A DNA stretch of 64,000 nt, taken from contig NZ_CABVHQ010000004.1 of NCBI RefSeq assembly GCF_902497895.1, forward strand, positions 120,094 to 184,093, in the 5' to 3' direction. The translations under genes and the position numbers were made by a program. The stretch comes from Pseudomonas fluorescens (GTDB lineage Bacteria > Pseudomonadota > Gammaproteobacteria > Pseudomonadales > Pseudomonadaceae). Shown in pieces: positions 43,803 through 51,683 of this stretch (position 1 is the first letter of the stretch; each line of letters opens with the position of its first letter). The notes beneath the pieces were generated by a model, which was given only the letters and a program-made list of their open reading frames with translations, was not told the origin of the DNA and did no database searches.

Positions 43803-44795
43803 ATGCTCCACTCCCATCTCACCACCCTCAACGCCGTCTCATTGGTGCTCAGGACCTTCAAGGACGAAGGTCTTTCCAGCGAAGCACTGTTGGCCGGCAG
43901 CGGCATCAGCGCGGCGGATCTGAGCCGGGCGGACACGCGCATCACCACCAACCAGGAGATGCAGGTCTGCGCCAATGCCGTCGCCCTCAAACGCGATATC
44001 GGCCTGGAACTGGGCCGGCGGATGCACGTTTCGTCCTATGGCATGCTCGGTTATGCCCTGCTCACGAGTGCCACCTTAGGTGACGCTTTGCGCCTGGCGC
44101 TACGCTATCCGGCGCTGCTGGGAACACTTTTCGAGCTGAGCCTGGAGGAGGATGGCGAACGTATCTGGCTCACGGCCGGCGACTATCGGGAGAATCCGGC
44201 ACTGGCACTGTTCAACATCGAGTTCTGCCTGGTCTCGATGAAAGTCATCTGCGACGACCTGCTGGGTCAGCCGTTGCCATTGCTCGGTGCCCGCTTCGAA
44301 TATCCTGCGCCGGACTACCAGATGCGCTACACCGAGCGCTTCGACTGCCCCTTGCAGTTCGATGCCGCGACCAATGCCTTCGCCTTCGACAAACGCTGGC
44401 TCGACCAGCCGCTACCGCTGGCCGACGCCATCACCCATCAAGCCATGGCCGAGCGCTGTCGCAAGCAGAACATCGAGTTCACCGGGCGTCAGGCCTGGCT
44501 CGGGCGAATCCGCAAACTACTCGCCGCGCAACTCAACGCGGCTCCGGGGCTTGAGGGTTTGGCCGAGCAAATGAACTGTTCCGCGCGCACCCTGCGGCGG
44601 CACCTCAAGGTTCTTGGTTGCAGCTATCAGGAGCTGCTCGACGAACTGCGTTTCGAGCGGGCCAAACAAATGCTGTGCGAGGACCAGCTACCGATTTACC
44701 AGATCGCCGAAGCCTTGGGATTCAGCGAAACAGCGAGTTTCCGCCATGCCTTCGTGCGCTGGAGCGGCGTGGCGCCTAGCCAGTTCCGGCCCTGA
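43803..44795 (+). CDS. AraC-family transcriptional regulator
   Basis: The 330-residue product has an N-terminal arabinose-binding-type sensor (Pfam Arabinose_bd, residues 15-200, with MHVSSYGMLGYALLTSATLGDALRLALRYPALLG) and a C-terminal double helix-turn-helix (residues 230-330, GLEGLAEQMNCSARTLRRHLKVLGCSYQELL and IYQIAEALGFSETASFRHAFVRWSGVAPSQFR). Relatives include regulators of amino-acid and amine catabolism such as OruR and ArgR-like proteins. No target can be named. ATG 43803 is used; TTG 43767 is an alternative. Confidence 0.88.
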   Translation: MLHSHLTTLNAVSLVLRTFKDEGLSSEALLAGSGISAADLSRADTRITTNQEMQVCANAVALKRDIGLELGRRMHVSSYGMLGYALLTSATLGDALRLALRYPALLGTLFELSLEEDGERIWLTAGDYRENPALALFNIEFCLVSMKVICDDLLGQPLPLLGARFEYPAPDYQMRYTERFDCPLQFDAATNAFAFDKRWLDQPLPLADAITHQAMAERCRKQNIEFTGRQAWLGRIRKLLAAQLNAAPGLEGLAEQMNCSARTLRRHLKVLGCSYQELLDELRFERAKQMLCEDQLPIYQIAEALGFSETASFRHAFVRWSGVAPSQFRP

Positions 44796-44799
44796 AGCA

Positions 44800-44900
44800 A
44801 AGATCGCAGCCTGCGGCAGTTCATACGGGGATTCGCGTAGCCCTACAAATTCGCGGGTGTATCCGGTCGCGTAGGAGCTGCCGCAGGCTGCGATCTTTTC
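44800..44900. repeat. REP-type inverted pair, family C
   Basis: AAGATCGCAGCCTGCGGCAG at 44800 faces CTGCCGCAGGCTGCGATCTT ending at 44898. It follows the AraC-type gene by five bases. Confidence 0.88.
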
Positions 44901-45065
44901 TGGCCTCCCGCGCTCCATCCAGAGGCACACTCGCTTCGTTCAGGGGCGATTTACGGACAAATACTTTGGCCATATCGATCCCCTTTTGGCCACTCCTGCC
45001 GTTCTCTCAAACACTCTGCGCCGCAAGACTGGTATTTAACCGAATCAGCCTGCGGAGAATAAGAA

Positions 45066-46112
45066 ATGCTGACGATTTACTCGGATGACCACCACCTGCA
45101 CCACGGCCGCTGTGAATTGATGGATGGGCAACTGATGCCCTGCTTCGAAATGCCCTCGCGGGCCGATCACGTTCTGCAGCGGGTCAAAGACCGCAGTCTG
45201 GGCCCGGTGGAAGCACCGCAGGATTTCGGGCTCGAGCCCATTGAGCGCATCCACAGCCGCGATTATCTGGAGTTCTTCAAAAGCGCCTGGCAGCGCTGGA
45301 CCGAGTTCGGTCGCGAGGGCGACTTGCTGCCCTACACCTGGCCGGCGCGGACCCTGCGCTCGGTCATGCCGAAAAGTCTGCATGGCCAGCTCGGCTACTA
45401 CAGCTTCGATGGCGGCGCACCGATCACCGCCGGTACCTGGCAAGCGGCCTATAGCGCAGCGCAAGTTGCACTCACCGCCCAGGCCGTGATCCAGCGCGGC
45501 GCCCGCAGTGCCTTCGCCCTGTGCCGACCTCCGGGACACCACGCTGCCGGAGACTTGATGGGGGGTTATTGCTACCTGAACAACGCCGCCATTGCCGCCC
45601 AGGCATTCCTCGATCAAGGCCATAAGAAGGTCGCGATCCTCGACGTCGACTATCACCATGGCAACGGCACTCAATCGATTTTTTACGAACGTAGCGACGT
45701 GTTGTTCGCCTCGATCCACGGCCACCCGGAAGCCGAGTTTCCCTTTTTCCTCGGTTACGAAGAAGAGCGCGGCGAAGGCGCTGGCGAAGGATTCAACTTC
45801 AACTACCCTCTGGCCGCAGGCTCAGGCTGGAACAACTGGAGCGCGGCACTGGAACTGGCCTGCAAAGAAATCGAACGCTACGGAGCCGATGTCGTGGTGG
45901 TTTCCCTCGGTGTCGACACCTTCAAGGACGACCCGATCTCCCAGTTCAAACTCGACAGCCCGGATTACCTGAGCATGGGCGAACGCATTGCGCGTCTGGG
46001 CAAGCCAACACTGTTCGTGATGGAAGGCGGTTACGCAGTAGAGGAAATCGGCATCAACGCGGTGAATGTTCTCGAAGGTTTCCAGAGCACCAATGAGGAA
46101 TCGGCGCAATGA
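45066..46112 (+). CDS. Acetylpolyamine amidohydrolase (histone deacetylase family)
   Basis: The 348-residue product is a class II histone-deacetylase fold enzyme. CRPPGHHA gives the two catalytic His (about residues 158-159). [15 protein letters not shown] supplies the zinc Asp and His (about 195-205), and GVDTFKDDP supplies the third metal Asp. MEGGY carries the transition-state Tyr. Bacterial members of this kind remove acetyl from acetylputrescine, acetylcadaverine or acetylspermidine. GGAGAA precedes ATG 45066. Its last codons overlap the start of a polyamine-binding protein (ATGA), strongly supporting a polyamine substrate. Confidence 0.9.
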   Translation: MLTIYSDDHHLHHGRCELMDGQLMPCFEMPSRADHVLQRVKDRSLGPVEAPQDFGLEPIERIHSRDYLEFFKSAWQRWTEFGREGDLLPYTWPARTLRSVMPKSLHGQLGYYSFDGGAPITAGTWQAAYSAAQVALTAQAVIQRGARSAFALCRPPGHHAAGDLMGGYCYLNNAAIAAQAFLDQGHKKVAILDVDYHHGNGTQSIFYERSDVLFASIHGHPEAEFPFFLGYEEERGEGAGEGFNFNYPLAAGSGWNNWSAALELACKEIERYGADVVVVSLGVDTFKDDPISQFKLDSPDYLSMGERIARLGKPTLFVMEGGYAVEEIGINAVNVLEGFQSTNEESAQ

Positions 46113-47209
46113 ACAGTCTCAAGGGTTTTATCGCCACAGCGCTGTGCGCCACCCTGTTCAGCGGCGTGGTACAGGCTGAAGAGCGCACGTTGCGGGTCTA
46201 CAACTGGTTCGACTACATCACCCCCAAGGCCCTGGAAGATTTCAAGGCCGAGAATACCCAGGTGAAACTGGTCTACGACATCTTCGACACCAACGAAGCC
46301 CTTGAGGCCAAGCTGCTCACCGGCAACTCCGGCTATGACGTGGTGGTACCGTCCAACGTGTTTCTGGCCAAGCAGATCGAAGCCGGCGTGTTCCAGCCGC
46401 TGGACCGCAGCAAATTGCCAAACTGGAACCACCTCGACCCCAAGCTGATGAAACTGCTCGAAACCAACGATCCAGGCAACAAATTCGCCGTGCCGTATAT
46501 GTATGGAACCATCCTGATCGGCTTCAACCCGGACAAGGTCAAGGCTGCCCTGGGCGACAACGCACCGGTGGACAGCTGGGACTTGATCTTCAAGGAAGAG
46601 AACATCAGCAAGCTCAAGCAGTGCGGTGTCGCCCTGCTCGACTCGCCGTCGGAGATTCTGCCGCTGGCCCTGCAACACCTCGGCCTGGACCCCAACAGCA
46701 AAAAGCCTGCGGACTACGCCAAGGCTGAAGCGCTGCTGATGAAGATCCGTCCGTACATCACCTACTTCCACTCTTCCAAGTACATGGCCGACATCGCCAA
46801 CGGTGACATCTGCGTGGCCGTCGGTTATTCCGGCAGTTTCTCCCAGGCTGCCAACCGCGCCAAGGAAGCCAAGAACGGGGTGATCGTCGACATGCGCCTG
46901 CCCAAGGAAGGCGCGCCGATCTGGTTCGACATGCTGGCAATCCCCAAAGGTGCCAAGAACTCGGAGGATGCCTACACCTTCGTGGACTACCTGCTGCAAC
47001 CTCAGGTGATCGCGCCGGTCAGCGACTTCGTCGGCTACCCGAACCCGAACAAGGACGCCACCGAGATGGTCGACCCGACGATCCGCAACAACCCCAACCT
47101 GTACCCGACCGAAGCGGCGATGAGCACGCTCTACACCTTGCAACCCTTGCCCCGGGATGCAGAACGGGCACGGACACGAGCGTGGACCAAGATCAAATCG
47201 GGGACGTAA
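46109..47209 (+). CDS. Polyamine ABC transporter substrate-binding protein (PotF/SpuD-like)
   Basis: The 366-residue product has a signal peptide ([25 protein letters not shown]) and the PotD/PotF fold. Clear motifs are [78 protein letters not shown] and [18 protein letters not shown]. These Trp/Tyr/Asp-lined segments hold the amines of putrescine or spermidine. No permease or ATPase gene follows; the terminator at 47219 closes the unit, so it must borrow a transporter elsewhere or act as a sensor protein. The 4-base ATGA overlap with the deacetylase gene suggests the bound ligand may be an acetylated polyamine. Confidence 0.92.
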   Translation: MNSLKGFIATALCATLFSGVVQAEERTLRVYNWFDYITPKALEDFKAENTQVKLVYDIFDTNEALEAKLLTGNSGYDVVVPSNVFLAKQIEAGVFQPLDRSKLPNWNHLDPKLMKLLETNDPGNKFAVPYMYGTILIGFNPDKVKAALGDNAPVDSWDLIFKEENISKLKQCGVALLDSPSEILPLALQHLGLDPNSKKPADYAKAEALLMKIRPYITYFHSSKYMADIANGDICVAVGYSGSFSQAANRAKEAKNGVIVDMRLPKEGAPIWFDMLAIPKGAKNSEDAYTFVDYLLQPQVIAPVSDFVGYPNPNKDATEMVDPTIRNNPNLYPTEAAMSTLYTLQPLPRDAERARTRAWTKIKSGT

Positions 47210-47218
47210 AACCCTAAG

Positions 47219-47252
47219 AGCCTCCTGCCGCTACTGGCAGGAGGTTTGTTGT
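47219..47252 (+). terminator. Rho-independent terminator after the polyamine genes
   Basis: CCTCCTGCC (47221-47229) and GGCAGGAGG (47236-47244) pair around GCTACT, followed by TTTGTTGT. Confidence 0.85.
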
Positions 47253-47258
47253 CTAAGG

Positions 47259-47717
47259 TCAGGACAATCGATGCAAGGTGCTTACCTTGAAAGTGGCTTC
47301 AGTTATTTTTTTGTAAGGTAACCCTTCAACCAGCTTCACATTGAACGAACCAGAGAACTCGCGATGGGTGGCACAACAAATACCCGCCTTGCCGTGTTCC
47401 GCGGGATATTCCTGAGACGGCTCTCCCGCGTTCTCAATTATATAACCAATGGTAACTTTTCCATCGAGACTGACATCATATTCGCCGGCACCAAGATCGT
47501 CATCAGCGGCCACTGATATATATCGACGGTTATTCCCCTCATAAATGACCCCCACCACCATCCTTACACCAAAACTGATAAAACCGCGAATATCCTGTGC
47601 CGTAAAGGAAACGCCATCAATCAGTGCAGTAAAGTGATCGTCCGCTGCCTGCTGCCGACCTTGACACTTTGTCGCCGCGATTGCCGCTTTCAGACACTTT
47701 GCGTGTGAATGTTTCAT
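47259..47717 (-). CDS. Hypothetical protein, A/T-richer than neighbours
   Basis: The 152-residue product MKHSHAKCLKAAIAATKCQG... is not recognised. It has no signal peptide, five Cys (including a CC pair in GICCATHREF), and strand-rich middle segments (GVRMVVGVIYEGNNRRYISVAADDDLGAGEYDVSLDGKVTIGYIIE) that suggest a small beta-sandwich. GGAATATAT lies ahead of ATG 47717. A/T content and codon choice (ATA, TTA) differ from the polyamine genes beside it, hinting at acquisition. A second A/T-rich orphan of a similar strand-rich kind occurs at 57746. Confidence 0.6.
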   Translation of the reverse strand: MKHSHAKCLKAAIAATKCQGRQQAADDHFTALIDGVSFTAQDIRGFISFGVRMVVGVIYEGNNRRYISVAADDDLGAGEYDVSLDGKVTIGYIIENAGEPSQEYPAEHGKAGICCATHREFSGSFNVKLVEGLPYKKITEATFKVSTLHRLS

Positions 47718-48047
47718 CTATATATTCCTTGATGAGTTCAAGTAAAAATTCCCGACCCTATTTATAGCTAATTGCTACTCAGCCAAGGTAATGGCCAAAT
47801 GCTCAATAGACCTACAGGACGGACAATGTAGAGCCGACAACCTGGTCGACCCTTTTAGTTGATATGAGCACTTCGTCAGTGATCCACTCAATATTTATGC
47901 CCTTCGACATACACCGTCAATTCTGAAAAATGGTTTATTTGTAACCTCGTGATAAATGAATAGTGTGCGAGTAATAAACACAACCGAAGCCCTCGCTCCG
48001 CCATGATGAGAAACTCGCCGTGTGGTCAGGCCTCCCGCCTTTATCCA
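47718..48047. other. A/T-rich gap
   Basis: These 330 bases carry on the A/T-rich composition of the orphan gene to their left. I see no gene, strong hairpin or repeat. A promoter for the orphan gene probably lies in the left part (TATTTATAGCTAATT region at 47759-47773). Confidence 0.4.
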
Positions 48048-49598
48048 TCATCCGCACCAAACCTTGCGCAACCGTTCCAAGGCGGCCTCGATTGCCGCCT
48101 CCGGCACCGCTGCGAATCCCAGGACCAGGCCGGCGCGCTCATTCTCGGTAACACTTGAATCCGGCAGCCAGTAGCTGCTCAAACCATTGATCTCCACATC
48201 GACACTCGCAGCTTGTTCGACCAGTTCGCGTTCACGGGCCAGGCTGTCCACCCGCACCGTCAGGTGCAGCCCGGCCGCCACGCCGGGCAAACTGCCGACT
48301 CCAGGGATATCCACAGGCCAGCCGGCCATCAGAGTGTTCCGCCGACTCAGGGCCGCCCGACGCATGCGCCGGATATGCCGCTGAAAATGCCCGGCCGCGA
48401 TGAATTCGGCCATCACTGCCTGGGTGCTGACTTCCGAGTGCCGCACATCCACCGCCCGGCGCTGGGAGAAGGCCTCGACCAGCCCCATGGGCAATACCAG
48501 ATATCCGAGCCTTAGCGCCGGGAATGCAACCTTGCCGAACGTCCCGACATAGAGCACTCGCCCCTGCCGATCCAGGGCGGCCAAGGGTGCCAGCGGAGCG
48601 CCGCTGTAACGGTATTCGCCGTCGTAGTCGTCCTCGACGATCCAGCCCTGAGTGCGCTCGGCCCAGGCCAGCAATTCCAGACGCCGCGCCAGGCTCATGA
48701 TCACGCCGGTCGGGTACTGATGAGACGGCGTGACATAGGCCAGCCGGCAATCGCTGAAGGTCGCCAGTTCAGCGCAGTTCATGCCCTCGCTGTCCACCGC
48801 CACGCCGCGCAACTTTGCCCCCGCCACGGCAAAGGCATGGCCGGCAGCACGGTAGCCGGGGTTTTCCACAGCCACCCCATCACCAGGCTCCACTAGCAGC
48901 TGTGCACAAAGGCTGATTCCCTGTTGCGCGCCACTGGTGATCACTATTTGTTCAGCGCTGCACTGCATGCCGCGCGAGCTGCGCAAATAGGCTGCTATCA
49001 GCCCACGCAAACGCTCGTCCCCCTCAGGTGCGCCATAGCACAGTTGCCGCAAATCGGGCTTGCGCCAGAAAGCCGCATTCAGCTTGGCCCAGACTTCAAA
49101 CGGGAACAGATCAAAGGCCGGTACACCCACCCGAAAAGCCCTGGGTGGACCACTCGGTGGATTGGGCAAATGATGCTTTTCCACTCGATCAAGTGCACTA
49201 CTGTGGATAACTTTACTGGATGTAATTACAGGTAAATCGAGCAAATTTGTGGATAACCCTGTGGGTAAGCCTGTTGAAAACCCTGTGGATACTTTTGTGG
49301 ATAGTTTTTTCGCCGGTAGCGAAGTTTCAGGCAGTTGCGCCACATAAGTACCGTCTCCCACCCGGCCCTCGATAAACCCTTCGGCATATAGCTGATCATA
49401 GGCACGAACTACGCTGTTACGAGAGATCGACAAGGCCACGGCCAGATCCCGGCTCGCCGGTAACCGTGTGCCGCTAGCCAGACGCCCATCGAGCACCCGC
49501 ACCCGTAGCGCCTGATAAAGCTGACGGCTCAAGCCTTGGCGGCGATCCAGTTCAATCCCCGCAGGGTTGAACGACAAGGACAGCGGCGAGTTGCTCAT
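48048..49598 (-). CDS. MocR/PdxR-family GntR-aminotransferase regulator
   Basis: The 516-residue product fuses a GntR winged helix (residues 20-90, QGLSRQLYQALRVRVLDGRLASGTRLPASRDLAVALSISRNSVVRAYDQL) to an aspartate-aminotransferase-like domain (about 150-516). Its PLP lysine is K356 in YVGTFGKVAFPALRLGY and it has a VEDDYDGEYRY motif. Such proteins sense PLP with or without an amine, as PdxR and GabR do. The linker at 99-118 is odd: LS/T-rich units STK, STG, STG, PTG, STN encoded by a 12-base tandem repeat that matches DnaA boxes. ATG 49598 is chosen. The gene is divergent from a PaiB-like gene it probably controls. Confidence 0.92.
   Translation of the reverse strand: MSNSPLSLSFNPAGIELDRRQGLSRQLYQALRVRVLDGRLASGTRLPASRDLAVALSISRNSVVRAYDQLYAEGFIEGRVGDGTYVAQLPETSLPAKKLSTKVSTGFSTGLPTGLSTNLLDLPVITSSKVIHSSALDRVEKHHLPNPPSGPPRAFRVGVPAFDLFPFEVWAKLNAAFWRKPDLRQLCYGAPEGDERLRGLIAAYLRSSRGMQCSAEQIVITSGAQQGISLCAQLLVEPGDGVAVENPGYRAAGHAFAVAGAKLRGVAVDSEGMNCAELATFSDCRLAYVTPSHQYPTGVIMSLARRLELLAWAERTQGWIVEDDYDGEYRYSGAPLAPLAALDRQGRVLYVGTFGKVAFPALRLGYLVLPMGLVEAFSQRRAVDVRHSEVSTQAVMAEFIAAGHFQRHIRRMRRAALSRRNTLMAGWPVDIPGVGSLPGVAAGLHLTVRVDSLARERELVEQAASVDVEINGLSSYWLPDSSVTENERAGLVLGFAAVPEAAIEAALERLRKVWCG
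49202..49304. repeat. Array of DnaA-box-like nonamers inside the MocR linker
   Basis: On the plus strand TGTGGATAA (the reverse of the DnaA box TTATCCACA) occurs perfectly at 49202-49210 and 49248-49256. Near-matches follow with exact 12-base spacing: TGTGGGTAA at 49260, TGTTGAAAA at 49272, TGTGGATAC at 49284 and TGTGGATAG at 49296. All lie in one orientation. They encode the Ser-Thr-rich linker of the MocR protein on the minus strand. Confidence 0.75.
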
Positions 49599-49601
49599 CG
49601 C

Positions 49602-49638
49602 AATGGACCTTTGGTAATGGACCTGTGAAATTGACCAT
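49602..49638. promoter_or_regulatory. Direct repeats in the MocR/PaiB-like divergent promoter
   Basis: AATGGACCT occurs at 49602-49610 and again at 49616-49624, a 14-base period, with a related GACCAT at 49633-49638. MocR-family regulators such as GabR and PdxR bind direct repeats in divergent promoters, so this is the likely operator. The left copy almost touches the MocR start codon. Confidence 0.55.
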
Positions 49639-49703
49639 AAATGGCTCTTACAACAGACCAATAGCCTGCCTAGGATGCAGGCATTCGCCAAGGAAAATTT
49701 CCC

Positions 49704-50327
49704 ATGTACAGCCCCAGCGCTTTTGCCGAACACGACCTGCTACAACTGCAGCAGCAGATCCTCAACAGCCGTCTGGCGACGCTGGTCACCTACGGCGAGC
49801 AAGGTTTGCAAGCCAGCCACTTGCCGTTGCTGCTGAGCCCCGAGCAAGGACCCAATGGCACTCTTTACGGGCACCTGGCCAAGGCCAATCCACAGTGGCA
49901 GGAACTGGAGGCAGGTGCCGAGGCGTTGGTCATTTTTGCTGGGGCCGATGCTTACGTCAGCCCATCGTTTTACCCCAGCAAAGCCGAGCACGGCAAAGTC
50001 GTGCCGACCTGGAACTACGTGGCCGTCCACGCCTATGGCAGCGCCGAAGTGTTCAGCGACGCCCAGCGTTTGCGCAATCTGGTCAGTGCCCTGACTGACC
50101 GTCACGAAGCCGGCCGCGCACAGCCGTGGAAGGTCGACGACGCACCCGCCCACTACATCGACGGCATGCTCAAGGCCATCGTCGGCTTCGCCTTGCCAAT
50201 CCAGCGCCTGGAAGGCAAACGCAAGCTCAGCCAGAACCGCAACACTGCAGACATCGCCGGCGTGCGCGAAGGGCTGGCCGCCAGCCCCGACCTGCACGAC
50301 CAGGCCCTCGCCCATTTAATGCGTTAA
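49704..50327 (+). CDS. PaiB-like FMN-binding protein
   Basis: The 207-residue product has the FMN-binding split-barrel of the PaiB family: MYSPSAFAEHDLLQLQQQI, LATLVTYGEQGLQASHLPLLL, GTLYGHLAKANPQW, VSPSFYPSKAEHGKVVPTWNYVAVHAYGSAEV and GFALPIQRLEGKRKLSQNR. Bacillus PaiB was called a negative regulator of sporulation genes, but the bacterial family is a flavoprotein of unknown reaction. AAGGA precedes ATG 49704. Two GNAT genes follow closely, and Bacillus PaiA is also a GNAT, so this recreates a PaiB-GNAT pairing. Confidence 0.9.
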   Translation: MYSPSAFAEHDLLQLQQQILNSRLATLVTYGEQGLQASHLPLLLSPEQGPNGTLYGHLAKANPQWQELEAGAEALVIFAGADAYVSPSFYPSKAEHGKVVPTWNYVAVHAYGSAEVFSDAQRLRNLVSALTDRHEAGRAQPWKVDDAPAHYIDGMLKAIVGFALPIQRLEGKRKLSQNRNTADIAGVREGLAASPDLHDQALAHLMR

Positions 50328-50336
50328 GGAATGACC

Positions 50337-50786
50337 ATGAGCCAGATTGAAATCCGCCGTGTCACCGCCGACGACTACGCCGCCTGGCTACCGTTGTGGC
50401 AAGCCTACCTGCGGTTCTACAACACCGAGCTGGCCGACGCGGTCACTCAAAATACCTGGCAGCGTTTTCTCGACCCCAGCGAACCCACTCATGCAGCCCT
50501 GGCCTGGGACGGTGACAAAGCCGTGGGCATGGTGCATTTCATCTACCACCGCTCCAATTGGAGCATCGAAAACTCCTGCTACCTGCAAGACCTGCTGGTA
50601 GTCCCGCAAATGCGCGGCACCGGCGTTGGTCGGCAGCTGATCGAATTTGTCTACGACACCGCCCGCAAAGACGGCTGCGCCAAGGTCCACTGGTTGACCC
50701 ATGAGACCAATGCCACGGCCATCCAGCTCTACGAGCGCATCGCCGAACGCCCCGGCTTCATCCAGTTTCGTAAAGGCCTTGTTTAA
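50337..50786 (+). CDS. GNAT N-acetyltransferase
   Basis: The 149-residue product is a GNAT fold enzyme: IRRVTADDYAAWLPLWQAYLRFYN, then YLQDLLVVPQMRGTGVGRQLIEFVYDTARKDG with the acetyl-CoA pyrophosphate loop RGTGVGR, and HETNATAIQLYERIAE. The substrate is unknown; its size and YLRFYN start resemble diamine or amino-acid acetyltransferases. AAGGA ends 6 bases ahead of ATG 50337, so this start is preferred to ATG 50331. It lies 9 bases after the PaiB-like gene. Confidence 0.9.
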   Translation: MSQIEIRRVTADDYAAWLPLWQAYLRFYNTELADAVTQNTWQRFLDPSEPTHAALAWDGDKAVGMVHFIYHRSNWSIENSCYLQDLLVVPQMRGTGVGRQLIEFVYDTARKDGCAKVHWLTHETNATAIQLYERIAERPGFIQFRKGLV

Positions 50787-50803
50787 GGCTCAAGGAGAAC
50801 AAC

Positions 50804-51475
50804 ATGTCGACTTCACTCGCCGATTGGAAAGGCGTCCCGGCGCCCTCGGTCAAACTCATCGAAGGGCGCTTCATCCGCCTTGAAAAACTCGATCCGGCAC
50901 GGCACGGCGATGGCCTGTGGCAAGCCCTTGAAGGGCCCAATGCCGACCCGAAACTCTGGGATTATCTGCCTTATGGCCCGTTCGCCGAGCGCGCTATGTT
51001 TGATGACTGGTTGAACAACCACGCGGCCAACAGCGATCCGTATTTCTTCAGCGTGATCGACCGTGCTAGCGGCGAGGTCCAGGGGATTCTCAGCCTGATG
51101 TCGATCGTGCCGGCCCAGGGCCGGATCGAAATCGGCCACGTCACCTTCGGCGCGCCGATGCAGCGCTCGCCGAAAAGTACCGAGGCGGTTTACCTGCTGG
51201 CCAAAGAGTCTTTCGCCCTGGGCTACCGCCGCCTGGAGTGGAAATGCAACAACGCCAACGCCCGCTCCAGGCAGGCCGCCGAACGCCTGGGATTCACCTA
51301 TGAAGGCGTGTTCCGCCAGCACATGGTGGTCAAGGGCCAGAACCGTGACACCACCTGGTACTCGATCATCGATTCCGAGTGGCCGGCGATTGGCGCGGGT
51401 TTTGAGAAGTGGTTGAGCGAGGAGAATCAGGCGGGGTCCGGGCAGGTCAAAACGCTGGTGGAATGTCGCGGATAA
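50804..51475 (+). CDS. RimJ/RimL-type GNAT N-acetyltransferase
   Basis: The 223-residue product has the layout of the larger GNAT_3 type: LIEGRFIRLEKLDPARHGDGLWQAL, FFSVIDRASGEVQGILSLMSI, IEIGHVTFGAPMQRSPKSTEAVYLLAKESFALGYRRLEWKCNNANARSRQAAERLGFTYEGVFRQHMVVKGQNRDTTWYSI. The final part is the hallmark of relatives acting on protein N-termini or antibiotics. AAGGAGAA precedes ATG 50804. It is third in the PaiB-GNAT-GNAT unit, 17 bases after the previous gene. Confidence 0.9.
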   Translation: MSTSLADWKGVPAPSVKLIEGRFIRLEKLDPARHGDGLWQALEGPNADPKLWDYLPYGPFAERAMFDDWLNNHAANSDPYFFSVIDRASGEVQGILSLMSIVPAQGRIEIGHVTFGAPMQRSPKSTEAVYLLAKESFALGYRRLEWKCNNANARSRQAAERLGFTYEGVFRQHMVVKGQNRDTTWYSIIDSEWPAIGAGFEKWLSEENQAGSGQVKTLVECRG

Positions 51476-51507
51476 ACCGTTAATTTATCGGCGCCTGACA
51501 GGTTGCC

Positions 51508-51596
51508 ATCGCGAGCAAGCCCGCTCCCACAGGATGTTGGTGCCCACAAATGTGTGGTCAACGCGAACAATGTGGAAGCGGGCTTGCCCGCGAATG
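51508..51596. repeat. REP-type inverted pair, family B
   Basis: CATCGCGAGCAAGCCCGCTC at 51507 faces GAAGCGGGCTTGCCCGCGAA ending at 51594. It separates the converging GNAT and pycB genes. Confidence 0.8.
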
Positions 51597-51622
51597 GTTC
51601 TATTGCGGTGTTTCAGGCAGGC

Positions 51623-51650
51623 GAAAAAAAAGGGGAGCACATGCCCCCCC
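51623..51650 (-). terminator. Rho-independent terminator after pycB
   Basis: On the minus strand GGGGGGCATGTGCTCCCC is followed by a run of eight T (51631-51624). It starts about 34 bases after the pycB stop codon. Confidence 0.8.
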
Positions 51651-51683
51651 GAGGTTTAAAGCGTTTCAGTCAAAGGCAGTAGA

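Noticed and set aside
49202..49304. Chromosome replication origin
   Set aside because: The DnaA-like boxes are within a coding gene with no A/T-rich unwinding element and none of dnaA, dnaN, rpmH or gidA nearby, so oriC itself is unlikely.
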